Assembly (NCBI RefSeq): GCF_003355495.1
Contig: NZ_CP031337.1
Location: 2,857,001-2,921,000, forward strand
Length of the DNA: 64,000 nt
Origin: Crenobacter cavernae
Lineage (GTDB): Bacteria > Pseudomonadota > Gammaproteobacteria > Burkholderiales > Chromobacteriaceae
Direction of reading: 5' to 3'
Shown: piece after piece, positions 26,939-36,600 of the stretch
Numbering within the stretch: position 1 is the first letter of the stretch
Layout of the letters: every line of letters starts with the position of its first letter
The notes under the pieces: model-generated
Seen by the model: only the letters and a program-made list of their open reading frames with translations
Database searches by the model: none
What the model was told of the DNA's origin: nothing
Made by a program: the position numbers and the translations under genes

Positions 26939-28060
26939 TCAGGGTGCCGGCTCCAGTCGCGCCAGCACGCCGTCGTCTTCGTCGGTCAGCAGATACAGAT
27001 AGCCGTCGGGCCCGTTGCGCACGTCGCGTATGCGGCCGATGCGGTTCTTGATCAGCCTTTCCTCGTGCACGACCTTGCCGTCCTTCAAGGTCAGTCGCAC
27101 CAGCATCCGGTCTTTCAAGGCGCCTGCGAACAGATCGCCCCGCCAGCCGGGAAAGCGCTTGCCGGTGTAGAAGGCGAGTCCCGACGGCGCGATCGACGGC
27201 ACCCAGTAGTAGACCGGGTCGCGCATCCCGGGCTTGCTCTTGCCCTCGCCGATCTTCGCGCCGGTGATGTACTGCCGGCCGTGGGTGACCACCGGCCAGC
27301 CGTAGTTGACGCCCGCGTCGACCTTGTTCAGCTCGTCGCCGCCCTGCGGCCCGTGCTCGGTCAGCCACAACTGCCCTGTAGGGTCGAGTGCCAGCCCCTG
27401 CGGGTTGCGATTGCCGAGCGTGTACTTCTCGGGTCGCCAGCCCAAGCGCGCGACGTAGGGGTTGTCGTTCGGCACCCTGCCCTCGTCGGTCAGCCGGATC
27501 ACCGAACCGGCGTGGTCGCCCGGCAACTGCGCGCGCGGCATCTCGCCGCGGTCGCCCAGCGTCAAATACAGGAAACCTGCGCGGTCGAAGACGATGCGGC
27601 CGCCGAAATGCTGGTCGTCGCTCGACTTGGGCTGCATGCGGAACAGCGTGGCCACGTCCCTGAGCGAATGGCCGTCGAGCCGGCCGCGCGCGACTTCGGT
27701 GCCGGTCAGGCCGCCGCTGCCGGCCGAGTACGACAGATAGACCCAGCCGTTGCGCTTGAAGTCGGGGTGCAGCGCGACGTCGAGCAACCCACCCTGCCCT
27801 TCGGCGACGACTTCGGGCACGCCCGAGACCGGCACCGGGTCGAGCCTGCCGTCGGCCGCGACAAGGCGCAGCCGCCCGATGCGCTCGGTGACCAGCATGC
27901 GCCCGTCGGGCAGAAAGGCGAGCCCCCACGGATGGTCGAGCTTGCGCGTCAGCACCTTCACCTCGAAACGCGCCGCCTCGCTCTGGACGACGCCTGCCGG
28001 CTCGGCCGTGCAGGCCGTCGACAGCAACAGCAGCGGCCCGAGCCGCCAGGACAGCTTCAT
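26939..28060 (-). CDS. PQQ-dependent soluble aldose sugar dehydrogenase-like protein
   Basis: A 373-residue six-bladed beta-propeller of the soluble glucose/aldose dehydrogenase family (YliI/Asd type), which oxidises sugars in the periplasm with pyrroloquinoline quinone. The signal segment is LGPLLLLSTAC, possibly a weak lipobox. Key segments are LDHPWGLAFLPDGRMLVTER, GQGGLLDVALHPDFKRNGWVYLSYS, DDQHFGGRIVFD and LGNRNPQGLALDPTGQLWLTEHGPQGGDELN, with the last holding the usual calcium/PQQ contacts. A GTG lies one codon upstream of the chosen ATG. Confidence 0.88.
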   Translation of the reverse strand: MKLSWRLGPLLLLSTACTAEPAGVVQSEAARFEVKVLTRKLDHPWGLAFLPDGRMLVTERIGRLRLVAADGRLDPVPVSGVPEVVAEGQGGLLDVALHPDFKRNGWVYLSYSAGSGGLTGTEVARGRLDGHSLRDVATLFRMQPKSSDDQHFGGRIVFDRAGFLYLTLGDRGEMPRAQLPGDHAGSVIRLTDEGRVPNDNPYVARLGWRPEKYTLGNRNPQGLALDPTGQLWLTEHGPQGGDELNKVDAGVNYGWPVVTHGRQYITGAKIGEGKSKPGMRDPVYYWVPSIAPSGLAFYTGKRFPGWRGDLFAGALKDRMLVRLTLKDGKVVHEERLIKNRIGRIRDVRNGPDGYLYLLTDEDDGVLARLEPAP

Positions 28061-28126
28061 CACCCCACCCCCTTCATCGACCGAACCGGCCGGCGGCCTG
28101 GACTGACCCGCCGGCCGAACAAGGAC

Positions 28127-29440
28127 TCAGTGCAGCTTCAGCGCCGGGCGCGCGACGCGGCGCAGCTTGTCGCCGCAGTACAGCAAGGCCGCCAGCGCCC
28201 AGCCGTGCACTACCGCCTGGTGCATCCGGTACAGCGACGCGTAGATCATCTTCGCGCCCAGGCCTTCCACATGGTAGTCGCGCTTGGGGCCGACCACCGA
28301 CGCGAGGCTGCCGACCGCGGTGTGCTTGCCGAGCGACACCATCATGCCCTGCGGCTTGAACACGAACGGCGCGACCTCCTTGCCGCGCAGCTTCGCGGTG
28401 ATCGAGCCGGCCAGCCATTTGGCTTCCTGGTGCGCGACCTGCGCGGTCGCCGACAGCGTACGGCCGGAGTCGCCGTCCGGCGCGGCGGCGCAGTCGCCGA
28501 TCGCGAACACGCGCGTTTCGCCCTCGCACAGCAGGTCTCGGCCAACCTTGAGCTGGTTGACGCGGTTGACCGCCAGCCCGTCGAGCTCGGCCAACCACGC
28601 CGGCGCCTTCACGCCGGCCGCCCACACGGTGACGTCGGCCGGCACGCGGCGGCCGTCGGCGAGCTCGACGCCGTCGGCGGTGACCGCGGCGACGCGGCTG
28701 TTGGTCAGCACGCGGATCTGGCGGCGTTCGAGCTGCTCCTCGGCGTATTGCGACAAGGACGGCGGCGCGGCGACCAGGATGCGGTCGGCGCCCTCGATCA
28801 CGCTGATCTCGACGCGGTCGGTCGACAGCCGCGAACCGTACTGGTGCAGTTCGCGCATCGTGTGGTTCAGTTCGGCCGCCAGTTCGACGCCGGTCGCGCC
28901 GCCGCCGACGATGGCCATGCCGAGGCGGCGCCCGCTGTCGGCGCCGGTGCTGATCGCGAAAGCGAGCTCGAGGATCCGGCGGCGCAGCTTCTCGGCGTCG
29001 GTCGGCGTATTGAGAAACATCGCGTGCTCGGCAACGCCGGCGGTGCCGAAGTCGTTCGCCTGTGAACCGACGGCGAGCACCAGCCAGTCGTAGGGAATCT
29101 CGCGCGCCGGACTCAAGAGCGTACCGTCCGAGCCGTGGATCGGCGCGACGCGCACCACCTGGCGCGCGCGATCGAGCCCTTCCATGTAGCCGAATTCGAA
29201 CTCGTAGCCGTTGCGGTAGCCGTGCGCGAAGTAGTTGACCTCGTCTTCGCCGGTGTTGAGCGCGCCGGTCGCGACCTCGTGCAGCAGCGGCTTCCAGATG
29301 TGCGTCGGCGAGCCGTCCACCAGCACGATCTTCGCCTCGCGGCGCGCGCCGACGGTGCGGCCGAGCCGCGTCGCCAGCTCCAGACCGCCTGCGCCGCCGC
29401 CGACGACGACGATCCTCGGCCTCTTGCTTGTATTGCTCAT
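28127..29440 (-). CDS. ndh: Type II NADH:quinone dehydrogenase
   Basis: A 437-residue peripheral membrane flavoprotein that passes electrons from NADH to quinone without proton pumping. The first Rossmann fold (RIVVVGGGAGGLELATRLG) binds FAD and the second (LGMAIVGGGATGVELAAELNH) binds NADH. AQVAHQEAKWLAGSI and VFAIGDCAAAP are NDH-2 signatures, and the C-terminus has the amphipathic MIYASLYRMHQAVVHGWALAALLY segment for membrane contact. The ATG at 29440 starts at MSNTSKRPR; another in-frame ATG is 9 bases upstream. Two copies of the TTGGCCGAG word lie about 50 bases apart inside (28537 and 28586). Confidence 0.93.
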   Translation of the reverse strand: MSNTSKRPRIVVVGGGAGGLELATRLGRTVGARREAKIVLVDGSPTHIWKPLLHEVATGALNTGEDEVNYFAHGYRNGYEFEFGYMEGLDRARQVVRVAPIHGSDGTLLSPAREIPYDWLVLAVGSQANDFGTAGVAEHAMFLNTPTDAEKLRRRILELAFAISTGADSGRRLGMAIVGGGATGVELAAELNHTMRELHQYGSRLSTDRVEISVIEGADRILVAAPPSLSQYAEEQLERRQIRVLTNSRVAAVTADGVELADGRRVPADVTVWAAGVKAPAWLAELDGLAVNRVNQLKVGRDLLCEGETRVFAIGDCAAAPDGDSGRTLSATAQVAHQEAKWLAGSITAKLRGKEVAPFVFKPQGMMVSLGKHTAVGSLASVVGPKRDYHVEGLGAKMIYASLYRMHQAVVHGWALAALLYCGDKLRRVARPALKLH

Positions 29441-29553
29441 TGCGATCATCCCAGTCAGTAAGAATTTTTATCTGGGCACAGCTTACACGCACCGGGCGAA
29501 GACGCAACGCCCTGCGCCAGGCGGCGAAACAATCCGGCGCACGGTGGCAAACG

Positions 29554-29925
29554 ATGATGCGCCTTCACGCCAAACGCTTCTTCCTGCAGGAAGTGCACCG
29601 CAAGCACCCGGAGCGCGGCGGCCACACCTTTGAGCGTCTCCAGGAAACCGACTCCAAGCTCTTCTACAATGCCGACACGGTGATCATTCTCTGCGGGAGG
29701 TCGGCCGAGCCCTTTGTCGTCGCCGACTGCCGGCTGGCAGCGAAAAACCTGATGCTGGCCGCCCGCGCGATGGGGCTGGGCTCCTGCGTGATGGGCTCGG
29801 CGGTGGCCGGGCTGAATTCGCCCGAATGGAAAGCCAGGCGGAACGTTCCGCGATCGCACCGATTATCGTCGGCGTGCCCGCCGTCGAGGGCATCCCGGGC
29901 TCCGGGCATCCTGAAATGGAAATGA
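29554..29925 (+). pseudogene. Broken nitroreductase-family gene
   Basis: A remnant of an FMN nitroreductase. One frame gives LFYNADTVIILCGRSAEPFVVADCRLAAKNLMLAARAMGLGSCVMGSAVAGLNSPEWKA, the central part of small nitroreductases. The continuation AIAPIIVGVPAVEGIP is found only in another frame (from 29826), and the ending RAPGILKWK returns to the first frame. This implies two nearby indels, around 29840 and 29890. The N-terminal FMN-binding Arg/Ser segment is also missing. The frame is open further upstream, but that sequence does not resemble the family. Either a decayed gene or sequencing errors plus truncation. Confidence 0.65.
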
Positions 29926-30003
29926 CGGGCTGTTTGAGTCGCGCGGCCACGAGATGGCAGCGCAGCGTAGTCGTCTTCAGTAGCACACGCATGGAGGTTC
30001 ATC

Positions 30004-30840
30004 ATGGCCTACAAAAGCCTGCTGGTTCACGTCGACAGCAGCCCCCGCGCCGCCGCGCGCCTCGACACCGCGATCACGCTCGCGCAGACCTTCGACGCCC
30101 ATCTGACCGGCCTGTTTGTCGCTCCCCTGCCGCTGAGCGACGGCGGCTTCGCCGCGGCCCCCTACCCTTATGCGTCCGGCACGGTACCCGACTACGTCGA
30201 GGCCAGCGCGCGCCGCGCGCAGGACACCTTCGAGAACGCGGTACGGCTGGCCGGGCTCGCCAGCGTGGAATGGCGGCAGCTCATCGGCGCGCCGATCGAG
30301 GACATGTACCTGAACGCGCGCTACCACGACCTCGTCATCATCGGCCAGGGCGACCCGACGCAGTCGGTCGACAAGCTGCCGACCGATTACCCGCAGACGG
30401 TGCTGATGGGCGCCGGCCGGCCGGTGCTGATCGTGCCCTACTCCGGCGGCTTCGACACCGTCGGCCAGCAGATACTGGTCGGCTGGGACGCCCGCCAGGA
30501 GGCGACGCGCGCGCTGACCAACGCACTCCCGCTGCTCAAGCGCGCCAAACGCACCCACGTGCTGACTATCAACCCGGTCCATGGCGGCGACCACGGCGAG
30601 GCGCCTGGGACGGACATCGCCGTCTACCTGGCGCGCCACGGCGTCGAGGTCGAGGTCACGAGCGAACACGGCGCGAGCGTCGACGTCGGCAACCTGCTCT
30701 TGTCGAACGCGGCCGACGTGGGCGCCGACTTGATCGTGATGGGCGCCTACGGCCACTCCAGGCTGCGCGAGATCGTGCTAGGCGGCGCCACGCAGACGGT
30801 TCTCGAGTCGATGACGGTGCCGGTGCTGATGTCGCACTGA
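30004..30840 (+). CDS. Tandem UspA universal stress protein
   Basis: A 278-residue cytoplasmic protein with two UspA domains. The first begins MAYKSLLVHVDSSPRAAARLDTAI and the second begins QQILVGWDARQEATRALTNALPLLKRAK and ends with the nucleotide-binding GADLIVMGAYGHSRLREIVLGGATQTVLESMTVPVLMSH (G-2x-G-9x-G(S/T) pattern). Tandem forms are often general stress or low-oxygen survival proteins that bind ATP. GGAGG is placed 6 bases before the ATG. It is a single-gene unit downstream of the broken nitroreductase. Confidence 0.92.
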   Translation: MAYKSLLVHVDSSPRAAARLDTAITLAQTFDAHLTGLFVAPLPLSDGGFAAAPYPYASGTVPDYVEASARRAQDTFENAVRLAGLASVEWRQLIGAPIEDMYLNARYHDLVIIGQGDPTQSVDKLPTDYPQTVLMGAGRPVLIVPYSGGFDTVGQQILVGWDARQEATRALTNALPLLKRAKRTHVLTINPVHGGDHGEAPGTDIAVYLARHGVEVEVTSEHGASVDVGNLLLSNAADVGADLIVMGAYGHSRLREIVLGGATQTVLESMTVPVLMSH

Positions 30841-31432
30841 AACGGCAACAGGCGGTGCGGCGCTCCGGCGCTTGCGCCGGGGACGCCATCCACCGCCATC
30901 CCGTCCCGATCCAAGAGCCCGGACCCAGCCAAGGGCCCGGCGTCGCACCGGGGCGGGCTCGGCCAACCCTGCCGGGCGATTGATGTCGTTCGCCCCACCC
31001 CGCCGAGGTTGGCCGAGCCCCATTCTCTGCCTGCCTGCGGCGCCATCCACTCGGCAACCGGCGCGCCCGTGATCGACGAAGGCGCGCCGCTTCGACATTC
31101 GCTCGCCCCTCGCCGACCCTTTCGCTACGCTCCAACCGATACGACGCAAGCCGTAGTCCGATGCATCACATAGGCCGCACCTCTACCGCCAATCATTGAA
31201 AACAAAGGCCCCGCGATCGGCACACCAACAAACGGATTCGGGCATCAGCGTTTGATTATTGGCATGGCGATAGGCCGTTGCCACGGCGAGAGGGTCGGCT
31301 CGGCCAAGCTTGTGCGGATGACAGACCAAACGAGGTTCACTCGCCTTGCCGTCATCCTCCAGACCAGGCACGGTGGCGCTCCTCGTGTGCGATGCCACGA
31401 GGAGACGTCATAATTCAGCTAACGCCCATCCG
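30841..31432. other. Gene-poor stretch with three uptake-like words
   Basis: About 590 bp without a convincing gene. It contains the inverted word pair at 30955-31019 and a single word at 31299-31307. A minus-strand frame at 31183-31398 (71 codons, GTG start) has no recognisable similarity or ribosome site and is not called. Base composition falls around 31180-31270. Confidence 0.5.
30955..31019. repeat. Inverted pair of the TTGGCCGAG word
   Basis: GGGCTCGGCCAACC and GGTTGGCCGAGCCC are perfect 14-base inverted arms about 36 bases apart, downstream of the universal stress gene. There is no T-run, so this is a possible but weak terminator. Confidence 0.6.
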
Positions 31433-31783
31433 CTACTTCGGCCTGACCAGCCGTGGCGCGAACGCCAGCACCTTTGCGCTGTGCGCCTGCTCGTATGGCG
31501 TCAGCGGCGTGCCCTCGTTCAGCACGCGGTGCAGGCGCCAGAAGGCGGACCACATCAGCCGGTTGGCGAGCACCACGGCGTGCATCGGGTTCTTCGCGGC
31601 ACGGCGCGTCAGTTCGATCAGCGACAGCGTTTGCTCCAGCCGCGGGCGCTGCTCGGGTGGTGCCGCATCGACCTCGGCACGCAACAAACGATGGCGCAGC
31701 TCTTCGAAGGCGAGCGGGTCCTGGCGGTAGAGCGCGGCCAGCGCGTCGAAGTCGGGCAGGACGGGGGCGGGATGATCCGGCAT
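31433..31783 (-). CDS. DUF3135 family protein
   Basis: A 116-residue hypothetical protein. LPDFDALAALYRQDPLAFEELRHRLLRAEVDAAPPEQRPRLEQTLSLIELTRRAAKNPMHAVVLANRLMW is the DUF3135 layout: an acidic N-terminus, then helices with an Arg-rich middle. No catalytic motif or signal peptide is seen, so a small cytoplasmic protein is likely. Function unknown. It stands alone. Confidence 0.7.
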   Translation of the reverse strand: MPDHPAPVLPDFDALAALYRQDPLAFEELRHRLLRAEVDAAPPEQRPRLEQTLSLIELTRRAAKNPMHAVVLANRLMWSAFWRLHRVLNEGTPLTPYEQAHSAKVLAFAPRLVRPK

Positions 31784-31878
31784 GGCAGACGACCTCCGGC
31801 GTCACGACGACGATACCCCGCCGCCATGAATAGGCTTTGGTTTCAACAACAACAACGAGCCGTTTAAACATAGCCCAT

Positions 31879-31915
31879 AAAAAAGCCACGAATCTCTTGT
31901 TCGTGGCATTTTTTT
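31879..31915. terminator. Bidirectional hairpin terminator
   Basis: GCCACGAA and TTCGTGGC form an 8-bp stem with a TCTCTTG loop, with AAAAA before and ATTTTTTT after. On the minus strand it lies 140 bases past the endonuclease I stop and is probably its terminator. Confidence 0.82.
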
Positions 31916-31944
31916 ACTGACAAATCAGCAGCTTGATCCCAAGT

Positions 31945-31953
31945 TTGGCCGAG
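31945..31953 (+). repeat. Single TTGGCCGAG word downstream of the endonuclease gene
   Basis: A lone copy in the gap between the hairpin terminator and the end of the endonuclease gene (31916-32055). Nothing else is recognised in that gap. Confidence 0.6.
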
Positions 31954-32055
31954 CCTACCGGGCGATGTCCCTTAGGGCGCACGCTCCGGCCGCACCACTC
32001 CGGAGGAAGTCCAGGGAAACACCCGCGTCCCCGTCAGACAAGGCCCATGCACCGG

Positions 32056-32883
32056 CTAGCCGGAACAGACTCGCTCGAGTTCTGCAGGGTTGCTCACCAG
32101 CGGATTGCCCTCTCCCTGCAACTTGATGATGCGCTCGTCGCGCCTCAGCTCCCAATCGTCGGCCGGGTAGGTCCTCGCCCACGCGCACCACAGCTTCCTG
32201 TCCTGGCCGCTCACCCTGAGGCCGTAGCGCTCGTGCATGTACAGGCTGATCCGCCCGGCGCGGCCGCGCACCTCTTCGCGCGGCTGCACCCGCTTGCCCT
32301 GGAAATCGACGATGGTCTTGCACTGGCCGTACATCGGCTCGGGATTGCGCGTCCACGCGCCGTAGGAAAGATTGCTGCGGTCGCCGTTGACCTCGCCCAC
32401 CGACGGCACCAGATTGTTCAGGTCGCCCTCGGCCATGCGGAATACGGCGTCGTTGGCGGCGCAATTCTTGCGCCCGCCCCTCTGCCAGCACTGGCGCTGA
32501 TGCCCCAGCGCCCACGCCGGCACGACGTGCTCCCACTCGAGACGCTTGGCCCGTTTGCGGTTCTTGCGCGGTTCATAGCCACAGCTCTTGAGGTCTATCG
32601 TCTTGCCCGTGTAAGCGCAGCCGCAGTAGAAGTCTTCTTCCATGCCGGCAAACACGCGTGGCAGCACCTTCTTCGCCGAGCTGAAATCGCGGTGACCGAC
32701 GTCGTTCTTGCCATTGACGAGGTCGGCGGCCTCTATGGGCCCATTGTCCGGCGGCGCCGTCTGCTCGAGCGCATCGATGACCTGATTGGCCATCGACGTC
32801 GTCTGCGATAACAGTTTTTCGCTTTGGTTGAGACAGCCGGTCAGCGCCACCGTCAAGACGGCCATGATGACGAGGGATCGCAT
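32056..32883 (-). CDS. endA: Secreted endonuclease I family lipoprotein
   Basis: A 275-residue nuclease of the EndA/NucM/Dns family, a His-Me finger enzyme that degrades DNA outside the cytoplasm. The signal MRSLVIMAVLTVALTGC ends in a lipobox Cys17, so the mature enzyme may be lipid-anchored. EDFYCGCAYTGKTIDLKSCGYEPRKN is the cysteine-rich N-terminal family segment, and LEWEHVVPAWALG carries the catalytic His; GDLNNLVPSVGEVNGDRSN is the metal-binding Asn region. In naturally competent bacteria such nucleases limit or shape DNA uptake, which is of interest next to the uptake-like repeats. Confidence 0.87.
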   Translation of the reverse strand: MRSLVIMAVLTVALTGCLNQSEKLLSQTTSMANQVIDALEQTAPPDNGPIEAADLVNGKNDVGHRDFSSAKKVLPRVFAGMEEDFYCGCAYTGKTIDLKSCGYEPRKNRKRAKRLEWEHVVPAWALGHQRQCWQRGGRKNCAANDAVFRMAEGDLNNLVPSVGEVNGDRSNLSYGAWTRNPEPMYGQCKTIVDFQGKRVQPREEVRGRAGRISLYMHERYGLRVSGQDRKLWCAWARTYPADDWELRRDERIIKLQGEGNPLVSNPAELERVCSG

Positions 32884-33119
32884 ATCGTCGTCCGCTAATG
32901 AAAAGCGCGAACCCTACCGGTGCGAACGACGGCAATCAAGCGCGGCCGGGCCGATTTATTCAAATTCCGGCGGGAAAATAATTAACAGATGTAATCCGAC
33001 CGGATTCAATGACTCATATTGCCGATCCGATACCCACCAAACCGATGGGTCTTGTAAGAAGTGGCCGTGGCATATGCCTGCACGGCATTTTCCAATTGAA
33101 AAAACCAGGAGAAAAGGGA

Positions 33120-33233
33120 ATGACCAATGGCCAATCCGGCCTCGGAAGAAGCCGCAAGCCTATCAAAAAAAAACAAGAGCAGGCGCTGTTCTGGCAGGAC
33201 ATTATCGGTGATCAGATGAGAAAGGAGACGTGA
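33120..33233 (+). CDS. Possible 37-residue basic peptide
   Basis: ATG at 33120 preceded by AGGAGAAAAGGGA, a strong ribosome-site-like sequence. The predicted peptide starts MTNGQSGLGRSRKPIKKKQEQ and ends DIIGDQMRKET; it is strongly basic in the middle with no signal peptide or recognised family. The start of translation is the main evidence. The frame also extends upstream to 33009, where the codons look unremarkable. Could be a chance frame. Confidence 0.3.
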   Translation: MTNGQSGLGRSRKPIKKKQEQALFWQDIIGDQMRKET

Positions 33234-33440
33234 TTCGACCTGCCGGCTTCATGGTGAAAGCCGTTAAATCGAAGGCGCCAGCCCATCGTCATTCGTGCTG
33301 CATAACAATCACGGCACGCATACTGCATATCGAAGCCGCTCTTATTTCGCCGGTAACCGATCGGTAAACTCATTGCCCGAGTTTATTTGGCGAATCGAAC
33401 CGCTCGACACAAGCAGATCCATTTCCCGGCCAGTAAAACA

Positions 33441-33477
33441 AAAACGCCGCACAGCTTATGCTGTACGGCGTTTTTTT
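33441..33477 (-). terminator. Terminator after tRNA-Asn
   Basis: ACGCCG-ACAGC and GCTGT-CGGCGT pair around a TTAT loop with one C/A mismatch, flanked by AAAA and TTTTTTT. It is 5 bases from the tRNA 3' end and works in both directions. Confidence 0.85.
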
Positions 33478-33481
33478 AATT

Positions 33482-33557
33482 TGGCTCCCCGACCAGGGCT
33501 CGAACCTGGGACCTGCGGATTAACAGTCCGTCGCTCTACCGACTGAGCTATCGGGGA
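33482..33557 (-). tRNA. tRNA-Asn (anticodon GTT)
   Basis: A 76-nt cloverleaf on the minus strand. The acceptor stem TCCCCGA pairs with TCGGGGA. The D-arm is AGCTCAGTCGGTAGAGC, the anticodon loop CTGTTAA gives GTT, and the T-arm contains GGTTCGAGCCC. CCA is encoded at the 3' end (33482-33484). It lies between rne and a strong terminator. Confidence 0.97.
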
Positions 33558-33647
33558 AGGGAGAACGAAATAATAACGATGCTGTCGCTTTCCGTCAAGC
33601 CCGGATCGGCGTCATTTTACCGACCCGGGCCTTGCCTGCACGATAGA

Positions 33648-36600
33648 TCAACCGGCGTTGCCGCGCGTCTCGATCTGCACCAGCTCTACGGCAGCCTCGC
33701 CAGCCGCGTCTTCACGCGCCACGTCGCGGCGACGGACGCCGACCACTTCCTGCTCGACGACCGGCCCGGCCGACGCGTCGGGCGCCTTGGTCGTGACCAT
33801 CACCAGGCCACCGAGGTTAACAGGCTCGACGGCGGCCGGCTTGGCAGCTTCGACCTTGACCTCGGCAACCGGAGCCGCCTCGGCCAAGTCCACGGCCTCT
33901 TCGGCCACAAGCTGGGCTTCGGCCGCACGGACCGGTTCAGCGACGGCAGCCACTTCTTCGACCACGACGACCGTTTCGACCTCAACGGGCTTGGCGGCTT
34001 CTTCCACCGGGGCTGCCGCCACACGTGGCTCGGCTTCGACCACGGTTTCGGCTACCTCGACGACTGCCAGCGCGGACTCATCAGCGACGCTCTCGACCGC
34101 CACCGCCGCTTCCGGCTGGCTTTCGACTTGCGGCTGCACTTTCGCGACGGCTGACTCAGGGGCCGCTTCGGCGACCGGCTCTGTCGGAGCCGGCTTGGCT
34201 TCTTCTGCCTCGCTCGCCTCGGCTTTGACCGCTTCAACCGGTGCGACGTCGGCCTTGGGCGCTTCGGCTTGTTGCACGGCCTCGAGTTCGGCCAGCGCTT
34301 CCGGCTTCAGGCGCTTGAGCACCTGGCGCTTTTCCTGCTCGCTCAGCGGCGCATCGACGGCGGCCTTTTCCAGACCCATCGCACGCAGCTCTCCGAGCAG
34401 CTCGTCAACACCGAGCGACAGCTCGCCGGCCAGCGCGGTCACGTTGGTCACCGACTCGTCTTGACGACGGTCACGACGACCACGGCGGCGGCGACGTTCA
34501 CCGCGCTCGCGCGCTTCGCCTTCGGTCGGAGCGGCAGCTTCGCCACCTTCGACCCCGGCCACCGGCTCTGCCGGTGCCTCGGCTTGCGGCGCACGGCGAC
34601 GGTCCTGGCGCTCCTGCTGAGCGCGCGGCGCACGCGCCTCTTCGACCTGCGCTTCTTCGGCGCTCACCACACGGTTTTCGCGCGGCTCACGGGGCTCGCG
34701 GGGTTCGCGTTCCTTGCGTTCGCGACGGCCTTCGCGCTGCTCGCCACGCTCGCGCGGCTCCTGGCGCTCTTGACGCTCCCCGCGTTCGGTACGCGGCGTG
34801 TCACCGGCACGTGCCTCGGCCGGCTGGCGCCGCGGCTTGTCTTCCACACCCGCCGGGCGACGCTCTTCCCGCTGCTCGTCGCGACCGCGACGCTGGGCGC
34901 CTTGCTGCTGGCCGCTGCGACGGCGCTGCTCATCGCCACCTTGGCGCGGCGACTTGCCCTGAGGCTGGCGCGTATCGCGACGCGGCGTTTCTTTCTTCTC
35001 TCCGGCTTTCGGCACTTCGGCCGACGCGCCATCACCCTTGAACCACGAGACGATGCGCGCGATCAGGCCAGGCTGGGCGACCGGCTGCGCCGCAGCGGCA
35101 GGTTTCGGCTCGACAGAGACCGGGGCCGGCTGCGACGGCGTGATGCCCTTGACCGCGGCCTCCTGGCGAACCGGTTTTTCCTTCTCCTGGCCGAATCGGA
35201 TCTGCGCCTCTTCTTCCGGCACGTCGACACGGAGGTAGCTCGGCGCGTCGCCCAGCTCCTCGATGCCATCGTTGCGCACGCGCACGACCTGGTAGTTCGG
35301 CGTTTCGAGGTGGATGTTCGGAATCAGCAGCACGCTGACGCCGAGACGCTCCTCGAGTGAATAGAGCTCGGTGCGCTTCTCGTTGAGCAGGAAGGTCGCG
35401 ACGTCGACCGGCACTTGCGCGTGCACCGCACCGGTGTTTTCCTTCATCGCTTCTTCCTGGATGATGCGCAGGATGTGCAGCGCCGACGATTCGGTGCCGC
35501 GGATGAAGCCGGTGCCATGGCAACGCGGGCAAGGCTCGTGGCTGGTTTCACCCAGGCTGGGCTGCAGACGCTGACGCGACAGCTCCAACAGCCCGAAGCG
35601 CGACAGCTTGCCCATTTGCACACGGGCCCGGTCGTGCTTGAGCACTTCGCGCAGCTTGTTCTCGACTTCACGCTGGTTCTTCGGCACTTCCATGTCGATG
35701 AAGTCGATCACGATCAGGCCGCCCAAGTCGCGCAGACGCAGCTGGCGGGCAACCTCTTCGGCCGCCTCAAGGTTGGTGTTCAGCGCGGTGGTCTCGATGT
35801 CGCTGCCCTTGGTGGCGCGCGCCGAGTTCACGTCGACCGAAACCAGCGCTTCGGTGTGGTCGATCACGATCGCGCCGCCCGACGGCAGCGTCACGCTGCG
35901 CGAGAACGCGGTCTCGATCTGGTGCTCGATCTGGAAACGCGAGAACAGCGGCACATGGTCGGTGTAGAGCTTCACGCGATTGACGTTGTTCGGCATCACG
36001 TGGCTCATGAACTGGCGGGCCTGGTCGTACACGTCTTCGGTGTCGATCAGGATCTCGCCGATGTCCGGCTGGTAGTAGTCGCGGATCGCGCGAATGATCA
36101 GGCTGCTTTCCTGCAGGATCAGGAACGGGGCGCTCTGCGCGCCCGACGCGCCTTCGATGGCACGCCACAGCTGCATCAGATAGTCGAGGTCCCACTTGAG
36201 CTCTTCGAGCGAACGACCGATACCGGCGGTGCGCGCGATCAGGCTCATGCCCTGCGGGGTTTCGAGCTGTGACAGCAGTTCCTTGAGTTCCTGACGCTCC
36301 TCGCCCTCGATGCGGCGCGATACGCCACCGCCGCGCGGGTTGTTCGGCATCAGGACGATGTAGCGGCCGGCGAGGCTGATATAGGTGGTCAGCGCGGCGC
36401 CTTTGTTGCCGCGTTCGTCCTTTTCAACCTGGACGACCACTTCCATGCCTTCGCGCAGCACGTCCTGGATGCGCGGACGGCCGCCGTCGAAGTCCTTGAA
36501 GTAGGAACGGGAGACTTCCTTGAACGGCAGGAAGCCGTGACGGTCGGTACCGTAGTCGACAAAGCAGGCTTCCAGCGAGGGCTCGATCCGGGTGATCGTG

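Larger units (their letters stand above)
32884..33481. other. AT-richer gene-poor stretch before tRNA-Asn
   Basis: About 600 bp clearly less GC-rich than the surroundings. It holds one possible small gene (33120-33233) and the tRNA terminator. No repeat, integrase fragment or duplicated tRNA end was seen, although a change in composition beside a tRNA is a common sign of past insertion. Confidence 0.45.

Noticed and set aside
31183..31398. A 71-codon minus-strand frame
   Set aside because: GTG start without a ribosome site, no recognisable similarity, and an uptake-like word inside; too weak to call.
33295..33546. Plus-strand frame ending in LAPRPGLEPGTCGLTVRRSTD
   Set aside because: The tail is the well-known false translation of a tRNA gene read on the opposite strand; the region is tRNA-Asn plus its terminator.
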